Source: Oegoconia quadripuncta
Lineage: Eukaryota; Arthropoda; Insecta; Lepidoptera; Autostichidae
Length of the DNA: 64,000 nucleotides
Reading direction: 5' to 3'
NCBI GenBank assembly: GCA_949316235.1
Contig: OX438741.1
Location: 22,844,324 to 22,908,323, forward strand
Shown: piece after piece, positions 57,716-64,000 of the stretch
How the letters are laid out: the number at the start of each line of letters is the position of its first letter
Position numbering within the stretch: position 1 is the first letter of the stretch
Made by a program: the position numbers and the translations under genes
Notes under the pieces: model-generated
Database searches by the model: none
The model's input: the letters and a program-made list of their open reading frames with translations, nothing else
What the model was told of the DNA's origin: nothing

Positions 57716-58794
57716 TCTTTGTTAGACAAAATTCGCAGATATGTTTTCTGTAATCTAAGTATAAAGGTGTGCTTGATTCGCATGATCACTGAATCAATGC
57801 GCATGCGCATCACTGTGGATATTATTGCAATAATTATTATTACAAAATTCATGGTTACAGATTGAAATAGCTTTGAAATGTACCTACTTATCTAACACGA
57901 AAATAGTCTCGTAGAAACGAAAATACGAATAAGCACCGATAGTCATAGCTCACCTCAAAACGATCCTTTTTTTATCCCCACTAGGTGTCGGCATTCACAC
58001 CTCCCGTTTTCCTATTTACACCATCACACCTCGCTGTAGGTAAGTTCGTCTAATCCGTAACGCAGGGATAAAATCACGAAATGCACTACTATTGTTGGGT
58101 TCACTATAGTCAACACAGCCAGTATAGTAAGTACACCAGGTTTATTCACTCTTTTCTCCTCGTTTTATTCCTTTTTATATAAACACACCTCTATTGTTTA
58201 TTTGAATGTAACGTTCACGGGTACAAGTTAGAATTTAACAAAAGTTATTTACGTTTATGAAGAACAATTTGTAGTCTTTGCGCACTCACGAAATTAAGAA
58301 AAACATAGTTTTCCCGCCAAATGTTAACTTTTTTTCGTCGGCTATCGGCCGCCAAGCGAAGGTGCGAGTAGAGCAACGCGCGTGCAACCGCGAGCGAAGC
58401 CGGTTAGACGCTGAGTTTGTTTTATTTTGAACCCCGCGACCGTGCGGCTTGAGTAGAGCGTCGGTCGACGGGCGATGACTACAAAAAAGGTCGCATATAC
58501 TCTTGTTCAAAACAAACCCTCTGTCTCAAGGAGTGACGTTGGATTGGAAGATAATGACTTGTTATAAAGCCAACCCACTAATTACAACAAGAAATATATA
58601 CATCATACATAACATAAATGATGATACGATACATCTCGGCTGCGAGTATAAAGTGTGGCTTTACCATATAACTAAAAGTTTTTACTGACCTTTACTTTAT
58701 AGCTTACCTATGTTAGACCATTGCTGAAAAAGGCCTTGCCAATCATTTAGTCACTTTTACGACGCCCACCTACGGGAAGAAAGGGTTGGTAGGT
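57716..58794. other. Gene-free stretch with a CpG-rich island
   Basis: 58330-58480 is CpG-dense (GCGAGTAGAGCAACGCGCGT; GGTCGACGGGCGATG) within AT-rich DNA and may be a promoter or first exon. No protein is supported. Confidence 0.45.
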
Positions 58795-58982
58795 ACAGTC
58801 TGAAACAGAAACCTTTACAGCCCGGCATAACATAATCTAAGTTTTCTCTGGAAATCATGAATATGTTTAAAAGTACTTTTCGTATATTGTTGAATTCACT
58901 CATTGATGTAACTAAATTAAAAATTATCGAAAAACGTTCATGATGAAAGGCCTGCATAGGTTTCTCCGTTTCAGACTGTACC
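58795..58982. mobile_element. MITE, TACAGTCTGAAAC family, copy 3 (cleanest)
   Basis: GGTAGGTACAGTCTGAAAC at the left and GTTTCAGACTGTACCTACC at the right are exact inverses over 19 bp; the arms go on to AGAAACCT / AGGTTTCTC. It lies just beyond the 3' end of ERCC1. Confidence 0.85.
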
Positions 58983-59092
58983 TACCTTTTTAAGTCCATA
59001 GATTAAAACATTACAGATTTGTAAATAACATTTATTCATAATAATACTTATATAAAATAAATAGTATGAATAACTTATCAATCACTTACAAA

Positions 59093-62000
59093 CTATTGCC
59101 CTTGTATTTCGCTTTCAACTTTTTCAACATCCTCTATGTTTATATCGCCCTCAAATTCATCTTCCTTCTGTCCTTTTTTAACATTTCCGCTCTTCAGGAA
59201 TGGTTGATGTAGAGCGGTGTGGAGTTTCTTCGCCTTCGTGGCACCGAACCCTGGACATTCAGCCAATCTGCTCTCAGTTGCTTTGATGATGTTCTCAAGA
59301 GTGCCAAATGTTGTGATCAAGGTCATTGCATCGGTTTTGTTTATCGATCTTACAGATGTTAAAGCGTTAATGATCTGGAAAAAATTATACGCCATGAATT
59401 ATCGTTCGAATTTCAACACTTAAATGGGGATGACGTCGGAAGGTGTAAGCACCTCACCGATATTTATTTGGACTAAATAATTTTAGTCCAAATAAACACT
59501 TTATAAAAGTAACAACATTCTCCACTCAGCGTGTGTCGAGTTCGTATTCTGTGAAGCCGTTCTTCAACAATCAATTAGACCACAATAAGCTGTTGCGACG
59601 AAATAAAATGATGGTAGCTAATCAGACAGATTTTGAAAGCTTCCAAATTATAACACCCTTATTTTGGCGTCGGGGTTAAGAATAGAGGAGACCTTTGCCT
59701 AACAGACAGCTCCAGAAAAAGTACCTTTATTAAGATTGATATTCACTGATATTTCTAAACCCAGACGAAAAAAATCGACGGCTGTTATTCAAGTCGCGTC
59801 GCGCGCGTGTCGCTGCGCTCCACCAAAGTGAATTGACACGCCATCTACTGATCGCGCCTTAAACAACTATAGTCTCTTTATAACGAGACGAAAAAGATGC
59901 CTCCTACCAATCACTTTCATGCTTTAAGTGCGTATGCTAAGCCGACTAGAGTGAGTCTAGTCACTAGACGCACAATTAAAAAGTACCCACGAGTTCAGTC
60001 CATATCTCGCCTACTGTAGTCGGTAACCTATCCATGACACCAATGAGTCCACCCAAAACCACTATATCATATACGAGTAGGTACTGCATTGTGTACCACT
60101 GCGAGCGTCCATTATTGTGAATACTTAGGTATTGAGAAGTAATGATCCAAAAGGATAATAATATGTTATTAATACTAAGTATAATTTTTAAGTAATTAAT
60201 CCTTTTAGACTTGGGCATCAACAGATAACAAATTCTTGATTTACAAGGCGTTCTACACCCGGTCCGACTGTGCAGCTTACAGCACTAAGATCCGTATTTC
60301 AGAATGTTACTCAAGCAGAGATCTCTGCTTGAGGACAGTTAAAGAGGGACAGCTTTATCTAACTTGTATAGCGGCATCTCTTTCTAACTATGTTCAAGTG
60401 CAGATCCACGCGCGAGCAACATTCTGAAATACAGGCCTTAGGGAAGTCATACAATATTTCCATCATACAAAGAATGTGATAAACACGGGAATTAAACAAC
60501 AGCTTAGGAGGCTTCAATTCTATCTAGTCTATTGACTTGAAGAATACCTAGGAGTGCCGAGGGTAGACTCGATCTAACATAACTTTCTTAAAACTATTCT
60601 TCTAGCACAAACAATTGGTTGCAGATACATTTAAAAAAGTTACCTTTTGATGTGGATCATTTTCAATTTTTTCCATTATCTTGTCTGGTGGTTTGTTTTC
60701 ATAAATTTTGTAGTTCTCTATCACTTTTCCTGCCTCTTCAGGACTCCAGGCAAGCATGAGTGTCATGTCTGTTAGGAGACATATCCTGGTTAAATTCTTA
60801 AGTGCTACATGAGGGTCTTTTTGGTCGACCTATAACAAGGCAATTTACTTTGAATCTCTATCTCTATCTTCAAGTGTATTCAGCCACAGGGGAATTGTAT
60901 TGCATTCTGTCAAAATCTTAGTAATAATAACATACTAATTACATATAGAGCAATTTGAAAACCAGGACGTTGTCACAGGATATACTTACATTACCCTGTG
61001 GCCAACTGTACATAACAATTAAAATACAAAAGGCAGAATAATAAATAAATAAATAAATATCCATAGACATACACACCGCGCCATCTACTTCCACAGTAAG
61101 CAACTATAGGCTTGTGTTGTGGATACCAGATGGTTGATATACTACATAAATGCATTATTATAAATGAAAACATCCATAACTCAGGTACACATGTCCATAT
61201 TCATTATTTGTATTTCCCGTAGATCGATACACTAATTTGACGTGGACGGAACTGCGAGCGAAATCTAGTAAATCAAAATCAAAAAATGCTTTATTTTGTA
61301 CCTAACACAGAGTACAAATTTTGTTGTTTTTTGCCAATTGTTGTTCAAAAGCCAATTTTCCCCTGAGAAGAACAAGCAAGAAACTCGAGAGATTGCTCTT
61401 TTTTTAAAAAAAGGTTTTTATGTTACAAAATTATTAATTATTATTTTATATTATAATATTTCATTATTAATTGTGAAATAGCCTGGTTACGCGAACGGGC
61501 TGTTCATGTCCATGAATGTTTGTCATCTAAATAATCTGATATTTTATAATATGCTTTCTTAATAAGTTTCTGTTTTATAGGATTTTTAAATTTATTGAAA
61601 GGAAGATTTCTGCACTCAATATGGAAGAGCGAAATTAATATCTGGAGAGAAAAGCTTACGCCAGATGTTTAAGGCTCAGAATTTCAGGGAGAGACAGTTC
61701 AGTATGAGAAAAAGGATTTATTGTTTCCAAATCCTGTATAAAACTAGTAGGTAACGATTGTATTCCGAAATGAAAATATAAGAAATTGAGGTATATAAAT
61801 AACAATGTTATTAAACTCAAAATATGAATTATGATATTTGGTTTGATAAAATAAAACTACAAGCATACATTTAAGAGGAAAAGGTTTACTGTAACATTCC
61901 ACTAATGGAATTTCATTGTAATACTTAATTGTTTTTGTAATTTAAAACAATATTATAAAGCCATTTTCTTTAAAATATTTATACTTTATGAATAGTTACT

Positions 62001-63671
62001 AATTTTCTGAATTCCACTTACGATTTTTTCATTCGGAACAGCATGATCTCATAGTAGAATCTCCACTCTGAATTCTGAGCCTTACACTAATTTGTGAATT
62101 GATTCTTATAACTTACCTGTACTAAAAGCACTCGTAGATCATACTTTTTGCCCAAATCTTTCAATCTATTGTTGATATAATCCGGATTCAAATTGTGATA
62201 ACGAATGGATAGAAAAAGTATACCTATTGTTTTGCCAATCTCATAATCTGGGACTATATCATCATACTCCCAGGCTACACTTGTAATGGATTTTAGCAAT
62301 GGATTGCCTTTCTGTAACATTTTAAATAATGATTAATTAATAGTGGGTAATATCTTCTATTACCTGTTTGTAATTTATTTTCCTTTATACAGTACAATTT
62401 CCATATAAAAGATAAATAATTAAAACTTGTGGTACCAAAAAGATTTTTTAAACAATTTAAAATTCAACAAAAATGGAAAACTGTTTTATATTTTGATTTC
62501 ATGCTTATTCTTCTTTCCATTTAAGAAGTCACAAAATACAATACCTGTTTCTGATTCACAAGAACACAATGAGTCTTAGATGTTGCCGGTTTGACTGGAG
62601 CTTCTTGGGAAGTTCCTAAAAAAACATACAGTACGTTATGTATGGTACAGTACAGGTCATTGTCAAATTAGGGAACAAGGAGCTATATGAATCACAGTTA
62701 TAACATATGATCATCATATTTCTTCCTATGATTGTTTATAAAGAAAGCATCTACATATATGAAATTGCAGCTTTTAAAAATATTTAATGGAATCCCATCT
62801 GTTTAGAAGACGCTGAGCAAGGAGCCCGTAGATCGCACGAATCTAATTGAAAGGTGGGCAAACATCCAGCTGTCAGTATAAACCACAGGTCCATCTTCAT
62901 TGCAAGGGCCTTAAACTCATGGTTGAGCGATAAGTACTTGTAGCGATTCAATAACTGGAATTCTTTACCAGCGGCCACTCTGGTGGAGGTCGAGAGATAT
63001 GGGGTTCCAAAGCAAAGTGCCCTGTTTCCATGCCACTAACATCATTACCCATCTGTTGTGTATTAAGTACTTAAAATAAATTAAAATCGAAAGGAAAGCA
63101 GGTATTGACATTGATTTCACCTGGTTTAACTTCATCTTGTTCAATCTTAGATCTTTTTGGAGATGTAGGTTCACTAATCTCAGCTAGTAGCTCATCAAGA
63201 CCATCATCAAATTCCATTTCTATGAATAAAGTTCACAGTAAATGAGTACCTTCACAGGAAGTAAAATTTAACAACAACGAAGATAGAAAACAAACAAAAA
63301 CCAATACAAAACGCGACCAAAACAAAACAGATTAATGTCAAAATCAGCAGGTACAAAAACAACAGATTAAAGATTTCTCTTAAATTCTCATAAGATGTTG
63401 GAAGGTAAAGGGATCTGAATCTAGACAGCCTAGTCTTCTGATGTATTCAGTAAAGTGATGAATGCTCTACGGAAGTCTAAGGCGGCATGCTGTGAGAACC
63501 CGAAAGCTTCGTTACGCACCATAAATTTTTTTTCACCGATCGTTGTTCGTATCGCTCAGAAGGAAAATCAGTGACACAACACATCTTCTTCTTAGTGAGT
63601 CGATGGTAAAAATAAGAAAAATAGAATGTCCATTATTTACCTTTTTCTTTGGTAGATTTTGGCACTTTCAT
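59093..63671 (-). CDS. ERCC1: ERCC1, XPF-partner subunit of the structure-specific repair endonuclease; complete, six coding exons
   Basis: ERCC1 is the non-catalytic partner of XPF/ERCC4; the nuclear heterodimer cuts 5' of lesions in nucleotide excision repair and acts on interstrand crosslinks. Coding exons on the minus strand: 63671-63641, 63219-63121, 62615-62545, 62311-62117, 60829-60644, 59374-59093. All introns start GT and end AG and phases match, giving 287 residues (human about 297). Residues 1-56 are a charged, low-complexity N-terminus. The nuclease-like central domain (about 57-185) includes KGNPLLKSI, VPDYEIGKTIGILFLS, RYHNLNPDYI and LAWSPEEAGK, all close to family consensus. 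The tandem helix-hairpin-helix domain (about 195-255) includes SINKTDAMTL and CPGFGATKAKKL, the XPF-binding and DNA-binding part. An acidic tail ends the protein. AATAAA (59031-59036) lies 57 bp past the stop. The 31-nt first coding exon is the least certain; an alternative start is the Met at 63217. Confidence 0.94.
60286..60440. mobile_element. MITE in the last-but-one ERCC1 intron
   Basis: Terminal repeats TAAGATCCGTATTTCAGAATGT (60286) and its near-inverse ending ACAGGCCTTA (60440). A perfect 18-bp palindrome AAGCAGAGATCTCTGCTT lies inside. Confidence 0.78.
61041..61218 (-). repeat. Family A SINE, 3' part, in ERCC1 intron
   Basis: Starts with the inverted tail (AAAT)n, then ATCCATAGACATACACACCG, GGATACCAGATGGTTG and CATCCATAACTCAGGTAC. 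The tRNA-like head is missing. Confidence 0.75.
61270..61420 (-). repeat. Possible LINE 3' end in ERCC1 intron
   Basis: AATCAAAATCAAAAAATGCT and TTATTTTGTACCTAACACAG, then GAACAAGCAAGAAACTCGAG, resemble the 'AATCAAATCAAAATACTTTATT' ends of Lepidopteran LINEs. Confidence 0.4.
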
Positions 63672-63811
63672 GATTCGTAATTTTAAAGATGGTCACACAC
63701 ACTGGTCTAACCACAGAGTGTCTCGAATATAATTTATCTTGTTTTCGCTCGCTCGAAATTTTTAGATAATATATTTTGATTATATTTTTTACACCGAAAT
63801 GAATAGCGGAC
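63672..63811. promoter_or_regulatory. Probable bidirectional promoter between ERCC1 and the right-hand gene
   Basis: Only 140 bp separate the ERCC1 start codon (minus strand) from the start codon of the plus-strand gene at 63812, so both 5' UTRs and a shared promoter must fit here or be spliced from elsewhere. The segment is AT-rich with a small CG-containing core (TTTTCGCTCGCTCG near 63743). No clear TATA box could be assigned to either gene. Confidence 0.6.
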
Positions 63812-64000
63812 ATGAATAATTTTGCAAGTACTTCTAAGGAAAATGCAGCAACATTTGCAGATGACATTTTTGAAGATTCCTCGATATTGGCAAATTTTAA
63901 TAATACGTCCTTCAGAGAGACGACTTCCAAGGTTCCTCAGAATAACTTAAATGATTCTCACAAAAGCGAATTGAACGTGAGGTTGGTATCTTTTACTAAA
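63812..64000 (+). CDS. 5' coding exon of an unidentified gene, truncated by the window edge
   Basis: An open frame starts at the ATG at 63812 and stays open to the end of the window. It begins MNNFASTSKENAATF and is rich in Asn, Ser, Asp and Glu (for example DDIFEDSSILANF), which suggests a disordered N-terminus. A possible splice donor follows GTGAG at about 63979 (GTTGGT); otherwise the frame reads on. A six-codon upstream ORF (ATG at 63799) overlaps the start by one frame. The head-to-head position with ERCC1 suggests shared expression, perhaps another genome-maintenance gene, but I do not recognise the protein. That it is a real gene is inferred from composition and context only. Confidence 0.5.
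   Translation, partial: MNNFASTSKENAATFADDIFEDSSILANFNNTSFRETTSKVPQNNLNDSHKSELNVRLVSFTK

Noticed and set aside
60241..60430. ORF within ERCC1 intron
   Set aside because: Coincides with a MITE; the ERCC1 splice model skips it.

Overview
The window looks like nuclear DNA of a moth or butterfly (Lepidoptera). It is AT-rich, crowded with tRNA-derived SINEs, has short GTAGGTACCTAC-type motifs, carries the 'TAATATTATAAATGCGAAAG' repeat family common in Lepidoptera, and its host genes are split by long repeat-filled introns. No bacterial, plasmid or CRISPR features are present. The assignment is inferred from repeats and gene similarity; the species is not determined.

Host genes are few. At the right end, a complete ERCC1 gene (DNA-repair endonuclease subunit) can be read on the minus strand as six coding exons (63671 to 59093, 287 residues), with canonical splice sites and matching phases. 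It is head-to-head with the 5' coding exon of an unidentified plus-strand gene that runs off the window; their start codons are 140 bp apart. Near 28.2 kb on the minus strand is one exon carrying the cysteine box of a USP53/USP54-type (Drosophila echinus-like) ubiquitin protease; its other exons were not found. 

Mobile DNA dominates. 33081-40927 is a nearly pristine gypsy/errantivirus-like LTR retrotransposon: 414-bp LTRs differing at one base, an ATAT target duplication, a tRNA-Leu-type primer site, gag, pol, and an env of the baculovirus-F type. It shows a TTTAAAC slippery site at the gag stop and a convincing splice donor/acceptor pair for env, but a stop codon interrupts the protease region. 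22923-26520 is an almost complete minus-strand non-LTR retrotransposon broken by one in-frame stop. 14925-15827 is a PIF/Harbinger-like element with 14-bp terminal repeats, a CTG target duplication and a Myb/SANT-like ORF, inserted in an older repeat. 

The rest is SINEs (three tRNA-headed families plus one 5S-rRNA-headed copy), LINE relics (50.1-55.0 kb), several TIR/foldback MITEs, palindromes and minisatellites. Regions 1-14.8 kb, 16-22 kb and 43-50 kb contain no gene I can support apart from these repeats; the 28-59 kb interval may be intronic or upstream sequence of the USP-like gene.
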